Positions 1 through 7,490 are shown, counted from the first letter of the stretch. The stretch is 13,969 bases of DNA from Deltaproteobacteria bacterium (GCA_018262315.1 JAGSPS010000039.1:1-13969); one strand, 5' to 3'. Program-made: numbers and translations. Notes: a model not told the origin generated them from the letters alone.

Positions 1-557
1 CCCTTGGCTTCGCAGAAGATCACCGGGTCGTCGTCGCGGATCGCGGCGAGCAGCAGACCCTTGGCGTCGGCGGGATTCGACGGGATCACGGTCTTGAGTC
101 CGGGGATGCCCGTCGTGATCCAGTAGAGCGACTGCGAATGCTGCGCCGCGGAGCGCATCCCGGCGCCCGACACGGTGCGCACCGTGAGCGGCACTCGCGC
201 CTTGCCGCCGAACATGTAGCGGAGCTTCGCCGCCTGGTTGAGCAGCGGATCGAGACACACCCCGAGGAAGTCGATGAACATCAGCTCGGCAACCGGCCGC
301 AGCCCCGTCGCCGCGGCGCCGACGGCCGTGCCGAGGATGCCCATCTCCGAGATCGGCGTGTCGAGCACGCGGCCCGGGAAGCGCTTCACGAGACCCTTCG
401 TCGTGCCGAGCACGCCGCCCATCTCGTCTACGTCCTCGGCGTCGCGCGCGCCGCCTCCGGCGACGTCCTCGCCGAGCACGATCACGTCGGGATCGCTCGC
501 GAGCGCGATCGCGAGCGCTTCGTTGATGGCCTGGCCGGTGGAAAGGATGCGGGGCAT
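1..557 (-). CDS. pdhB: 2-oxoacid (pyruvate/acetoin-type) dehydrogenase E1 component, beta subunit, partial
   Basis: This gene starts at the ATG at 557 and runs off the left edge, so only about 185 N-terminal residues are present. With the alpha subunit it forms the thiamine-diphosphate-dependent E1 enzyme that decarboxylates a 2-oxoacid (or cleaves acetoin) and passes the acyl group to the lipoyl E2 protein in the cytoplasm. Visible family features are VLGEDV (residues 27-32), the DTPISE segment whose Glu71 matches the cofactor-activating glutamate, the GLRPVAE stretch (85-91), NQAAKLRYM (107-115) and QHSQSL with the active-site His140. The frame is intact to the edge. Its ATG lies 4 nt after the alpha-subunit stop, so the two are almost certainly co-translated. 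Identity as an E1 beta subunit is secure; the substrate (pyruvate, acetoin or branched-chain acid) cannot be settled from this fragment. An E2 gene would be expected beyond the edge. Confidence 0.93.
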   Translation of the reverse strand, partial: MPRILSTGQAINEALAIALASDPDVIVLGEDVAGGGARDAEDVDEMGGVLGTTKGLVKRFPGRVLDTPISEMGILGTAVGAAATGLRPVAELMFIDFLGVCLDPLLNQAAKLRYMFGGKARVPLTVRTVSGAGMRSAAQHSQSLYWITTGIPGLKTVIPSNPADAKGLLLAAIRDDDPVIFCEAK

Positions 558-561
558 GGTG

Positions 562-1530
562 TCACTCGCTCACGTAGACGTCGGTGAGGACGTCGCTGGG
601 ATCGGGGAACGGTGCGGCTTCGGCCGCGCGCACCGCGGCGTCGAGTTCGGCGGCGACCTCGCCGTCGAGGCGGCGCAGGTCGTCCCCGTCCAGCAGCCCG
701 GCCTCGACGACGCGCCGCTCGAAGCGATCGAGCGGATCGCGCTGCTGCTTCCACTCCTCGGCCTGCTGCTTCGGGCGGTACGCGAGCGTGTCGCCGACGT
801 AGTGGCCGTGGAAGCGATACGTCTTGCACTCGAGCAGCGTCGGGCCCTCGCCGCGGCGCGCGCGCTCGATGGCCTCGCCGGCCTTTTCATACACGTCGAA
901 GAAATCCATGCCATCGGCGATTGCGCTCGCCATCGCGTAGGAGCGCGCGCGTTCGGCGATGTCGGCCACCGGCACCACGAACTCCGTCGGCGTGAACTCG
1001 CCCCAGCCGTTGTTCTCCACGACGTAGAGCGCGGGCAGCTTCCAGTTCTGCGCCATGTTGAGCGACTCGTGGAACTGTCCCTGATTGGAAGCGCCGTCGC
1101 CGAAGAAGGCCACGCCGACACCGCCCGTCTTCTTGATCTGCGCCGTGAGCGCCGCGCCGGTCGCGAGCGGGATGCCCGCGCCGACGATGCCGTTGGCGCC
1201 GAGCATGCCGCGGTCCATGTCGGCGATGTGCATCGAGCCGCCCTTGCCCTTGCAGAGGCCGGTCTTGCGGCCGAACAGCTCCGCCATCATGCCGGCCACT
1301 CCGACGCCCTTGGCGATGCAGTGGCCGTGGCCGCGATGCGTCGAGGCGACCCAGTCGCGCGCGTCGAGATGCGCGCACACGCCGGCCGCGACGGCCTCCT
1401 CGCCGGCGTAGAGATGCAGGAAGCCCGCCATCTTCCCGGCGAGCACCAACTCCTGAAGCTTCTCCTCGAAGCAGCGGATCATCCGCATCTTGCGATAGGC
1501 ATCGAGCAGCCGATCGCGCGTGAGCTGCAT
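562..1530 (-). CDS. pdhA: 2-oxoacid (pyruvate/acetoin-type) dehydrogenase E1 component, alpha subunit
   Basis: A 322-residue protein, the usual length for bacterial heterodimeric E1 alpha. It binds thiamine diphosphate and Mg2+ and performs the decarboxylation step. The ThDP motif is clear: GDGASNQG at residues 144-151 and the closing NN at 173-174. Other family segments are HLYAGEEAV (39-47), STHRGHGH (63-70), GKGGSMHI (95-102) and the conserved-loop sequence RFHGHYVGD (239-247). The HGHYVGD form resembles acetoin-dehydrogenase-like (AcoA) members as much as pyruvate ones, so the pdhA symbol is provisional. I chose the ATG at 1530 because AAGGA lies 7 nt upstream; the frame stays open to 1728, but that part is arginine-rich and overlaps the lnt 3' end. 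A possible -10 (TATGCT, 1592-1597) lies upstream without a convincing -35. It is 107 bp downstream of lnt and may have its own promoter or be read from that operon. Confidence 0.95.
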   Translation of the reverse strand: MQLTRDRLLDAYRKMRMIRCFEEKLQELVLAGKMAGFLHLYAGEEAVAAGVCAHLDARDWVASTHRGHGHCIAKGVGVAGMMAELFGRKTGLCKGKGGSMHIADMDRGMLGANGIVGAGIPLATGAALTAQIKKTGGVGVAFFGDGASNQGQFHESLNMAQNWKLPALYVVENNGWGEFTPTEFVVPVADIAERARSYAMASAIADGMDFFDVYEKAGEAIERARRGEGPTLLECKTYRFHGHYVGDTLAYRPKQQAEEWKQQRDPLDRFERRVVEAGLLDGDDLRRLDGEVAAELDAAVRAAEAAPFPDPSDVLTDVYVSE

Positions 1531-1537
1531 GGCGGCG

Positions 1538-1545
1538 TCCTTTCC
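1538..1545 (-). promoter_or_regulatory. Ribosome binding site of E1 alpha
   Basis: GGAAAGGA reads on the minus strand with its AAGGA core 7 nt before the ATG at 1530. It decides the start of the E1 alpha gene over the longer open frame reaching 1728. Confidence 0.75.
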
Positions 1546-1637
1546 GCCCTGGCGAAGGGCTTCTGCAACATCCTGTGAGTCCGGGCGGCCCAGCATACGT
1601 CGGCGATCCGCCGGCCGCCGCGACGAAGCGCCGGGAA

Positions 1638-3173
1638 TCAGCGGCGCCGTCGCAACGGGTGCAGCCACTGCGACGCGAAGAGCAGCGCCGAAGCTGCGAC
1701 GCAGCTCCACGCGAACCAGGCGCCCCATGCGACGTAGAGGCCCGGCGCGCGCAGCGGCGCGACGTCTCCCACGAGCACCTTGCGCTCTGAGAGTTCCGCG
1801 CGCTCGGCGAAACGGCCGCGCGCGTCGATCAGCGCGCTGATGCCGGTCGTGGTCGAGCGGATCACCGGGACGCCGAGCTGTGCGGCCTGTACGGCGACGA
1901 GCATCGCGTGCTGAGCGGGCTCAGCGGTGTCGCCGAACCAGCCGTCGTAGGTGAGGTTCACGAGCAGGTTCGCGCCGCGTTGCACCGGGTCGCGCACGGT
2001 GTCCGGCAAGATCGCCTCGTAGCAGATCAGGAACGCGAAGCGCGCCGCGCCGGCGTCGTAGAGCGGTACTCCGTCGCCGGCCGCGAACGGTGTGCGGCCG
2101 ATCACTTTCACGAGCCACGGCAAGCGGTCGCCGAACGGCACGTACTCGCCGAACGGGACGAGCACGTTCTTGTCGTAACGCGGGTCGATGGCGCCGTCGC
2201 TGCGCAGCCGGAAGGCGGAGTTGAAGTAGCGCGGGCGCTCGGGGTCGCGGGTATCCGCAGCGCTCCCGCCGGTCCAGATCTCGACGCGACGGATCGTCGC
2301 CAGCGCGAGCACGGCGCGGTTCCACGCGCGCGTCGGTTCCCATTCGAGCGACTTCTCGGGGAACACGACGACCTCGATCGCCGGATCGGCGTCGATTGCC
2401 TCGCGCGCGAGTGCGGTGAGCGCCTCGGCCTCGCGCCGAGCTTGCTCGCGATTGCGCACGGGCGGCGCCGTGGGGTCGCCGCCGGGCTGGACGAGCGCGA
2501 CCCGCAGGGAGGTCGCGTCGCGTTCGGCCGCCGCGATGCGCGCGTCCTGTCGCTGCGACGCCGCGCAGGCGAGCGCGACGAGCAGCGACAACGCCAACGC
2601 GTTCGCCGCGAGCACCGCGCCGCCGCGGTGTTCGCGCGCCGACTCGATCGCCTGCAGCGCCACCGCGTTCGCGAGCAGCACGAGGAACGTGATGCCGGTG
2701 ACGCCGGTCGTGGCGCTCGCGAGAAAGACGCTCGGCGTCTGGTACCACGCGACGCCCTGGAAATACGGGAAGAGATGCGGGCTCGCGAACTCGCAGGCGC
2801 TGAACCATGCGGCGATCGCAAGTGGCCATGCGGGTCCGGCGGTGTTTCGGATCGTCGCGAAACCCCAGGCGAAGATGCCTGCGTAGAGACCGAAGCTCGC
2901 TGCGAAGAGCAACAGGATGAGCACGCCGGCCAGCGGACCGAACGCCGTGAAGACGTCGATCGTGTGCACGAGCCACGCGAAGATCGCCGCGTTTGCCGAT
3001 GCGCCCACCAGCCAACCGGCAAGAAAGGCCTGCCGCCCGCGCAAGCGCGCGATCACGAGTAGCGCGGGGACCCACGAGAGCGGGTGCAGCGCAATCCACG
3101 AGAGTGGCGGAGCGATCGCGGCCTGGATCGCACCCGAGAAGACGAGCGCTGCGAGAGCGGCGGCGCGGAGCAT
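1638..3173 (-). CDS. lnt: Apolipoprotein N-acyltransferase
   Basis: A 511-residue integral inner-membrane enzyme that adds the third acyl chain to the N-terminal cysteine of lipoproteins, the last step of lipoprotein maturation before export to the outer membrane. Length matches E. coli Lnt (512). Residues 1-205 hold several hydrophobic segments (for example 79-110, 156-176, 185-205); residues 222-470 form the nitrilase-like periplasmic domain; a last membrane helix lies at 480-500, followed by a basic tail. The catalytic triad is visible as Glu273 (FPEKS), Lys335 (YDKNVLVPFGEY) and Cys384 (ICYEAI). The WFGD motif (412-415) and the AVQAAQLGVPVIR stretch are also typical. It is the last gene of the rhomboid-sirtuin-DUF4097-lnt run, 30 nt after its upstream neighbour. 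The start has no strong Shine-Dalgarno sequence, in keeping with translation inside an operon. Confidence 0.96.
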   Translation of the reverse strand: MLRAAALAALVFSGAIQAAIAPPLSWIALHPLSWVPALLVIARLRGRQAFLAGWLVGASANAAIFAWLVHTIDVFTAFGPLAGVLILLLFAASFGLYAGIFAWGFATIRNTAGPAWPLAIAAWFSACEFASPHLFPYFQGVAWYQTPSVFLASATTGVTGITFLVLLANAVALQAIESAREHRGGAVLAANALALSLLVALACAASQRQDARIAAAERDATSLRVALVQPGGDPTAPPVRNREQARREAEALTALAREAIDADPAIEVVVFPEKSLEWEPTRAWNRAVLALATIRRVEIWTGGSAADTRDPERPRYFNSAFRLRSDGAIDPRYDKNVLVPFGEYVPFGDRLPWLVKVIGRTPFAAGDGVPLYDAGAARFAFLICYEAILPDTVRDPVQRGANLLVNLTYDGWFGDTAEPAQHAMLVAVQAAQLGVPVIRSTTTGISALIDARGRFAERAELSERKVLVGDVAPLRAPGLYVAWGAWFAWSCVAASALLFASQWLHPLRRRR

Positions 3174-3203
3174 CGCGCCGACTCTACTGCAAGCATTCGG
3201 AGG

Positions 3204-4091
3204 TCAGCGGACGGAGACGGAGCCGTTCGAGGTGCGGAGTTTGATCGGGACGCCGCCCAGGCCGAGCGCACCGGCGAGGCGGCCGCCCGTCGAGTGGGTG
3301 CAGCGCGAGAGCGAGCGCTGGCTGCGGATGATCCCGTTGTCGACGCGCACGTCGACGTCCGCATCGACGTCTTCGGGCAGCGCGAGGGCGATGCGGCCGT
3401 TGCTCGTCGCCAGCACCACCGGCCCGCTCACTTCCCGGATCTCGGCGTCGATCACGCCGTTCGAGGTGGCGGCGTCGAGCGAGCCGCGGTGCTGCGACAC
3501 TTCGATCTTGCCGTTGCTGGTGCGCGCGACGATTCGGCCGCGCACGCAGGCGCAGCGCACCTTGGCATTCGACGACTGGATCTCGACGTCGCCTTCGACG
3601 TTCTCGACCGAGACGGCGCCGTTGCTGGAGTGCGCCTTCACGGACGCGCACAGCGACGAGATGCAGACCTTGCCGTTCGACGCCGTGATGTCGATGCGTG
3701 TGCCGCGCGGCACGTGCAGCTCCATGTTGACGACGCCGCGCCGGTTCCACTTGCGCGGGATCGCGATCTCGAGATCGAGCGAGGTGTCGGTTTCGTTGGC
3801 GGTGAGGCGCGTCGCTTCGGCGAGCGCGCGCGCGGCCGTTTCGCTCTCGGCGCGCGCAATCTTCTGCAGGCACACCTCGACGTCGTCGCGGTCTTCGCCG
3901 ATCACGCGCGTCTTGCCGTTGGCGTTGTCGAGGCGCAGCAGGCCGGAGCGCGGCGCCGCAAAGTGCACGATTTCCTTCACCTCGGCGCGGTCGCTCCACG
4001 GGATGCCGGCGAGCAGGCTGTGCAGGAATTCGGTGAAGCCACCGTGTTCCTGCTCGCAGGGAGCGCCCTTGCGGGGTCTGCGCGGCGTCAT
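3204..4091 (-). CDS. DUF4097-like beta-strand repeat protein, function unknown
   Basis: A 295-residue protein whose residues about 50-295 consist of repeated short beta strands with a recurring S-N-G/A-x-[IV] motif: NANGK (56-60), ASNGKV (137-142), SSNGAV (155-160), SSNAKV (173-178), TSNGKI (191-196), TSNGVI (209-214), TSNGRI (229-234), DNGII (251-255) and TSNGSV (287-292). Much of the spacing is 18-20 residues, one turn per repeat. This is the hallmark of the DUF4097/DUF4098 beta-solenoid family, often called putative adhesin although no function is established. No signal peptide or membrane anchor is visible: the N-terminus is basic and polar (TPRRPRKGAP) and is followed by a short segment like a leading helix. 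The start codon overlaps the sirtuin stop (ATGA), implying translational coupling and perhaps a joint role. The ATG at 4091 is preferred; upstream sequence in this frame is arginine-rich shadow of the sirtuin. Confidence 0.8.
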   Translation of the reverse strand: MTPRRPRKGAPCEQEHGGFTEFLHSLLAGIPWSDRAEVKEIVHFAAPRSGLLRLDNANGKTRVIGEDRDDVEVCLQKIARAESETAARALAEATRLTANETDTSLDLEIAIPRKWNRRGVVNMELHVPRGTRIDITASNGKVCISSLCASVKAHSSNGAVSVENVEGDVEIQSSNAKVRCACVRGRIVARTSNGKIEVSQHRGSLDAATSNGVIDAEIREVSGPVVLATSNGRIALALPEDVDADVDVRVDNGIIRSQRSLSRCTHSTGGRLAGALGLGGVPIKLRTSNGSVSVR

Positions 4092-4912
4092 GCGCGCGCC
4101 TCCTGCGCGGTCGCGACGTGATCGAGCAGCCGCGTCAGCACGGCCGCGCCGGGACCGCGCAACGACAGCGTCGCGACGGGCGTGAGTTCGCTCGGCTCGG
4201 AATTCACGTCGATCACGACGCCGCCCTGGCGCAGCACTTCGTGCGGGAACTCGGCGGCCGGATACACCGTGGCCGAGGTGCCGACGACGAGCATCACGTC
4301 GGCGCGCGCGATGGCGTCGAAGCAGGCGCGCAGCACGTCGGGCGGGATCGGTTCGCCGAAGTGGACGACGTCGCTCTTGATCACGCCGCCGCAGCGCGGG
4401 CAATGCGGCGGGAGCTGCTGCGGGTCCACGGTGATCGCGGGCGGCTCGAAGCGCTCGTGGCACCCGCTACAGCGCAACAGCCGATGGTTGCCGTGGATTT
4501 CGAGCAGCTGCTGGTGGCCGGCCTGGCGGTGCAGGTCGTCGATGTTCTGGGTGATCAGCGCGGCCAGCAGGCCGCGGCGTTCGAGCACTGCGAGCGCCGC
4601 GTGACCGGGGTTTGGCTTGGCGTTTCGCACGGCGTCGCCGAGCGCGCGCATCCAGTCCTGTTGTTTGGGGGCGAGACGCTCTTCCCAGTAACCGCGCGGG
4701 TTGCGCAGGAAACGCTGGTAGCCGTCCATCGGCGGCTCGCCGTACTTCGTCCAGATCCCGCCGGGACCGCGAAACGGCGGGATGCCGCTTTCGACCGAGA
4801 GCCCCGCGCCGGTCAGCGCGACCGCGTGCTTCGCCCGCACGAGCAACGCCGCGGCCCGCGCGATCGCGGCGTCGGTGGCTTCGTCGAGGGTGAAGGGGGA
4901 GAGATCGCTCAA
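4088..4912 (-). CDS. cobB: Sir2-family NAD-dependent protein deacylase (sirtuin)
   Basis: A 274-residue sirtuin if it begins at TTG 4912. It removes acyl groups from protein lysines using NAD+, releasing nicotinamide and O-acyl-ADP-ribose. The Rossmann NAD site shows as LTGAGLSVESGIPPFRG (33-49), then TQNIDDLH (121-128), catalytic His140 in LEIHGN, and the zinc module Cys148, Cys151, Cys171, Cys174 (two CxxC pairs). VVHFGEPIP (182-190), VVGTSATVYPA (209-219) and IDVNSEP (234-240) complete the cofactor site. No ATG lies near the expected N-terminus; TTG 4912, 14 nt after the rhomboid stop, gives a family-typical start, but it lacks a good Shine-Dalgarno sequence and is uncertain. The frame remains open back through the rhomboid gene as a shadow. 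The stop overlaps the DUF4097 start by 4 nt. Acyl preference (acetyl or succinyl) is not decided. Confidence 0.93.
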   Translation of the reverse strand: MSDLSPFTLDEATDAAIARAAALLVRAKHAVALTGAGLSVESGIPPFRGPGGIWTKYGEPPMDGYQRFLRNPRGYWEERLAPKQQDWMRALGDAVRNAKPNPGHAALAVLERRGLLAALITQNIDDLHRQAGHQQLLEIHGNHRLLRCSGCHERFEPPAITVDPQQLPPHCPRCGGVIKSDVVHFGEPIPPDVLRACFDAIARADVMLVVGTSATVYPAAEFPHEVLRQGGVVIDVNSEPSELTPVATLSLRGPGAAVLTRLLDHVATAQEARA

Positions 4913-4926
4913 AGGGGAGTTCCGAG

Positions 4927-5679
4927 TTAGTGGAAGTAGGGTCGGTCGTTCGAGTTGCGCGACTGCTCGGTCTGCACCGAGCGCAGCCGCTTGCGCATCT
5001 GCCAGCGCTTGAAGCGCCAGCGGATCTGGTCGAAAGAGAGCAGCCCGCGCGCGTCGCCCTGGCCGCGCAGCAGCAGCCAGCCGATCAGCACGCCACCGAG
5101 GTGACCGACGTGACTCACGTTGGGCGGGCCGAAGTAGATCTCCATGAAGAACAGCAGCGGGATCAGCCAGATCGCGCGGAACGCGACCGGCGGGAAGATC
5201 AACATGATGGTGCGATCGGGCCAGGTGAGCGAGTAGGCGAGCAGCACGCCGAAGATTGCGCCCGACGCGCCGAGCGTCGGGTAGTGGAGCGTCGCCGTGC
5301 TCGACGCACCGAGCAGCACCGGAATCCACGGATACGAGACGATCAACAAGCCTGCGCCGACGCCGCAGAGCAGATAGAAGCGCAGGAAGCGCTGCGGTCC
5401 CCAGACCAGCGCAACCTGGGAACCGAACATCCACAGGCCGAACATGTTGGCGAGGATGTGTCCGAGCCCGCCGTGCATCCACATGTAGGTGAAGGGCTGC
5501 CAGACGAAGCCGCGCTGCCAGAAATCCGACGGCGACGCAGTCATGACCGAGAACAGCTGCGGTTGGAGCATCTGCGCGAAGAACACGGCGACGTTCGCGA
5601 GGATCAGCTGCTTGATGACGGGCGGCGTTACCGGCGGACCGAAGCCCATGCCACCGCCCGAGTACCCGCGTCCGGACAA
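4927..5679 (-). CDS. Rhomboid family intramembrane serine protease
   Basis: A 250-residue polytopic membrane protein of the rhomboid family, which cleaves substrates within the bilayer. The catalytic dyad is visible: Ser139 in GASGAIFG and His193 in SHVGHLGG. GHILANMF (73-80) supplies His74 and Asn78, matching the GlpG H-x3-N oxyanion-side motif. About six hydrophobic segments are seen (approximately 24-40, 72-92, 98-118, 134-152, 156-180, 187-204). The C-terminus (215-250) is strongly basic, WRFKRWQMRKRLR, probably cytoplasmic. I chose TTG 5679 because GAGGAG lies 5 nt upstream; an alternative ATG at 5649 would give 240 residues but has a poorer ribosome binding site. An in-frame ATG at 5874 is too far upstream and lies in the leader. 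It is the first gene of a four-gene operon ending with lnt. The substrate is unknown. Confidence 0.92.
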   Translation of the reverse strand: MSGRGYSGGGMGFGPPVTPPVIKQLILANVAVFFAQMLQPQLFSVMTASPSDFWQRGFVWQPFTYMWMHGGLGHILANMFGLWMFGSQVALVWGPQRFLRFYLLCGVGAGLLIVSYPWIPVLLGASSTATLHYPTLGASGAIFGVLLAYSLTWPDRTIMLIFPPVAFRAIWLIPLLFFMEIYFGPPNVSHVGHLGGVLIGWLLLRGQGDARGLLSFDQIRWRFKRWQMRKRLRSVQTEQSRNSNDRPYFH

Positions 5680-5852
5680 GTCGTCTCCTCGCTTGCCCCC
5701 AGAGCTGACGTCGGTCGGGGGGCGTCTCAGTTCTCTTCGGCCGACTCTCGGGTCGGTGAGAGACGCGCTGCATGCGTGCGACGCACGCAGGGCTGATTCC
5801 AAAAAACCAAGGCAGGAAGGCGACGGCGGGACGGGCGCGGGACCCCGCTGAG
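5680..5852 (-). promoter_or_regulatory. Long 5' leader of the rhomboid-lnt operon with hairpins
   Basis: About 170 nt lie between the predicted transcription start (near 5852) and TTG 5679, with no convincing gene inside. On the minus strand the leader holds a T6 run (5801-5806), then a perfect 7-bp stem TGCGTGC/GCACGCA with a 3-nt loop (5773-5789), then a weaker CCGAC/GTCGG stem (5741-5756). The hairpin comes after, not before, the T run, so it is not a canonical intrinsic terminator for this strand. The structures could control RNA stability or translation, but no known riboswitch class is recognised. Confidence 0.35.
5685..5690 (-). promoter_or_regulatory. Ribosome binding site deciding a TTG start (rhomboid)
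   Basis: GAGGAG on the minus strand, 5 nt before TTG 5679. It is the best Shine-Dalgarno match near this gene and argues for the TTG start rather than ATG 5649. Confidence 0.65.
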
Positions 5853-5858
5853 GGACCG

Positions 5859-5887
5859 AGCGTAAACGCGGCAACCCACGGGGTCAA
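5859..5887 (-). promoter_or_regulatory. Sigma70-like promoter for the rhomboid-sirtuin-DUF4097-lnt operon
   Basis: On the minus strand, TTGACC (5882-5887, five of six matches to TTGACA) is followed after exactly 17 nt by TACGCT (5859-5864, three of six to TATAAT, including the key first T-A and last T). It lies in the only gene-free stretch longer than 300 bp in the window (5680-6043) and immediately next to repeat copy 1. The -10 is weak, so this is a plausible prediction only. Confidence 0.5.
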
Positions 5888-5894
5888 CAAACCC

Positions 5895-6058
5895 TGATTT
5901 CCGCGCCGGGCAAGTTCATGATTTCCGCGCCGGCCGCAGGAAGCGGCCGCGCCAACACGGGTCAGGTGGCATCGAGATTGGTCAAGGCGACTCCGAGTTC
6001 GGGCGAGGGGGCGCGGAGGTCGGAGAGGCGGCGGAGAGGGTGGTCAGGCGGCGGCGAG
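5895..6058 (+). repeat. Dispersed hairpin plus 21-bp-unit repeat element, copy 1
   Basis: First copy, plus orientation. TGATTTCCGCGCCGG occurs twice with a 24-nt period (5895 and 5919). A 7-bp stem CGGCCGC/GCGGCCG follows with loop AGGAA (5931-5949), then CGCCAACACGGGTCAGG and degenerate 21-bp units at 5954-5974, 5975-5995, 5996-6016 and 6017-6037. A further GGTCAGG-containing unit at about 6036-6056 coincides with the end of the LLM-class oxidoreductase gene, whose stop codon (6044-6046) falls in it. The left edge abuts the -35 of the rhomboid promoter. The right boundary is soft because the units degenerate. Confidence 0.8.
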
Positions 6059-6970
6059 GTCGGCGAGGGCGGTTTCGGCTTCGCGGTGCGGGAGGCCGGC
6101 GAGGTCGAGGACCGGCAGGTCGATGCCGAGATCGCCACGGATCTCTGCGATTCGCGCGCGACAGGCCGGGGCGGGGCCCGCGAGGATCGCCTCGCCGAGA
6201 TCCGCGTCGGGCAGCGAGCCGAACCACGCGTGCCAGCGGCGGAACTCGGCCGCGAGCGACGCGTCGCCGGCGGGCCGGCCGGGTCGCGCGAACAGCCACA
6301 TCGAACGACCAATCGACGCCGGGTCGCGGCCGACCGCCTGGCAGGCGGCCGCGAGCTGGGACGTCGCTTTGCGAACCAACCGGGCGACCGGCGGGACGTT
6401 GAGGTCCCAGCGGTCGGCATGGCGGGCCACCACTTCGAGCAGTCGTGCGCCGGCGCCGCCCACCTCGATCGGCATGCGGCCGCCGCGCGGGAGCGGGCGA
6501 ACGAGCGCCTCGTCGAGCGTCACATAGCGGCCATGCACTGTGACGCGCTCGCCCGCCCAGAGCCGTCGCAGCGCGGCGAGCCATTCGTCGAGCCAGGCGA
6601 TGCGTTCGCTCGCCCGCGGCAGTGCGAACCCGAAGCGGCGGTCGGCGGGCTGCCCGCCGATCGAGGCGAGGAAGCGCAGCCGGCCCGGCGCGACGCACTC
6701 CGCTGTTGAAACCGCCTGGGCGAGTCGCGCCGCGTTCCACTGATGGACGAGCCGGATCGAGCCGATCTCGATGCGCGAGGTGCGCGCCAGCAGCGCAACC
6801 GTCGCGGTCCAGCCGTCGAGCACCGGACCGTCGCCACGCGACGGGACGACCGAGACGTCGCCGTCCACGTAGGCCGCGCGATAGCCGAGCGCCTCGGCGC
6901 GCTGCACGAGCGCGAGCACTTCGTCGAAGCTGCGATGATGCCCGCCGAGATGGACGGCGAGGTCGGCCAT
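6044..6970 (-). CDS. LLM-class flavin/F420-dependent oxidoreductase
   Basis: A 308-residue protein of the luciferase-like monooxygenase fold (TIM barrel), which uses FMN or coenzyme F420. Evidence is the overall pattern: a barrel start with paired residues (LAVHLGGHHRSFDEV, 4-18), GWTATVALLARTSRIEIGSI (53-72), ARLAQAVSTAECVAPGRL (81-98), the helix SERIAWLDEWLAALRRLWAG (121-140) leading to VTVHGRYVTLDEA, and PIEVGGAGARLLEVVARHADRW (167-188). These are typical positions in the family, but no substrate can be named, and FMN versus F420 use is undecided. The ATG at 6970 begins 1 nt after the Nudix stop, so it is the third gene of the nth operon; an upstream in-frame ATG at 7045 lies within the Nudix gene and is rejected. 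The end of the gene lies within the tail of repeat copy 1 in opposite orientation. Confidence 0.85.
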   Translation of the reverse strand: MADLAVHLGGHHRSFDEVLALVQRAEALGYRAAYVDGDVSVVPSRGDGPVLDGWTATVALLARTSRIEIGSIRLVHQWNAARLAQAVSTAECVAPGRLRFLASIGGQPADRRFGFALPRASERIAWLDEWLAALRRLWAGERVTVHGRYVTLDEALVRPLPRGGRMPIEVGGAGARLLEVVARHADRWDLNVPPVARLVRKATSQLAAACQAVGRDPASIGRSMWLFARPGRPAGDASLAAEFRRWHAWFGSLPDADLGEAILAGPAPACRARIAEIRGDLGIDLPVLDLAGLPHREAETALADLAAA

Positions 6971-6971
6971 G

Positions 6972-7490
6972 TCAGCGCAGGCGTCCGAGGTGTCGCGCGG
7001 CGTGGAGCAGTGCCAGGGCGCTCTTCGCGTCGGCCAGCTCGCCACTCCAGATCAGCGCGAGCGCGTCGTCGAGCGGCATGCGCACCAGCTCGATCACTTC
7101 ATCGGCCTCGCGCCGATGCGGCACGATCTCGAGCTCGAAGGCCGCGAACAGGTGGATGCGCTCGTCGGTGAAGCCGGGCGTGGTCCAGATCGTGGCGAGT
7201 GGGACCAGACGGCCGGCGCGCCGCCCGGCTTCTTCTTCCAGCTCGCGCGCGGCGCACAGCTCGGGTGCCTCGCCGTCGAGCTTGCCGGCCGGCACCTCCC
7301 AGATCGTGCCGCCCGCAGCGTGGCGGAATTGGCGGATCAGCAGCACGTCGCTCTCGCTCTCGAACGGCACGACCGCCGACGCGCCGGGGTGACGCACGAT
7401 GTCGAGCGGCGTCGTATGCCCGTTCGGGAGCGTCGCCTCCTCGACCCACACCGAGATCGAGCGACCTCGATACGCGAGCCGCCTCTTCAT
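6972..7490 (-). CDS. Nudix hydrolase, ADP-ribose pyrophosphatase-like
   Basis: A 172-residue Nudix hydrolase. The Nudix box runs from G69 to G89 with RELEEEAG (82-89) providing the Mg2+-binding glutamates. Upstream IWEVPAGKLDGE (63-74) and downstream TTPGFTDERIHLF (103-115) are characteristic of the ADP-ribose/ADP-sugar pyrophosphatase branch (NudF-like), which splits ADP-ribose to AMP and ribose 5-phosphate. One oddity: the first spacer is one residue short (G-x4-E rather than G-x5-E). The ATG at 7490 overlaps the stop of the extended nth frame (ATGA), and the AAGGGG 8 nt upstream comes from repeat copy 2. The natural partner activity might be disposal of ADP-ribose derivatives, including those made by the sirtuin encoded nearby, but they are in separate transcription units and this link is speculative. 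Confidence 0.92.
   Translation of the reverse strand: MKRRLAYRGRSISVWVEEATLPNGHTTPLDIVRHPGASAVVPFESESDVLLIRQFRHAAGGTIWEVPAGKLDGEAPELCAARELEEEAGRRAGRLVPLATIWTTPGFTDERIHLFAAFELEIVPHRREADEVIELVRMPLDDALALIWSGELADAKSALALLHAARHLGRLR

Noticed and set aside
238..1578. A 446-codon plus-strand frame antisense to the E1 genes
   Set aside because: The opposite strand encodes clear E1 alpha and beta motifs; this frame has none.
1531..1728. N-terminal extension of E1 alpha to an ATG at 1728
   Set aside because: It overlaps the lnt 3' end, is Arg/Ala/Pro-rich, and a strong AAGGA sits before the ATG at 1530.
5773..5806. Intrinsic terminator from the 7-bp hairpin and nearby T6 run
   Set aside because: On the minus strand the T run comes before the hairpin, and on the plus strand it is an A run, so neither direction has a stem followed by T residues.
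4913..5890. Sirtuin start at 5890 giving a 600-residue fusion
   Set aside because: The added part is an alternative frame of the rhomboid gene with no recognisable domain.
5918..6709. A 263-codon plus-strand frame beginning with the repeat peptide MISAPA
   Set aside because: Beyond repeat copy 1 it is antisense to the LLM-class oxidoreductase and has no protein-like pattern.
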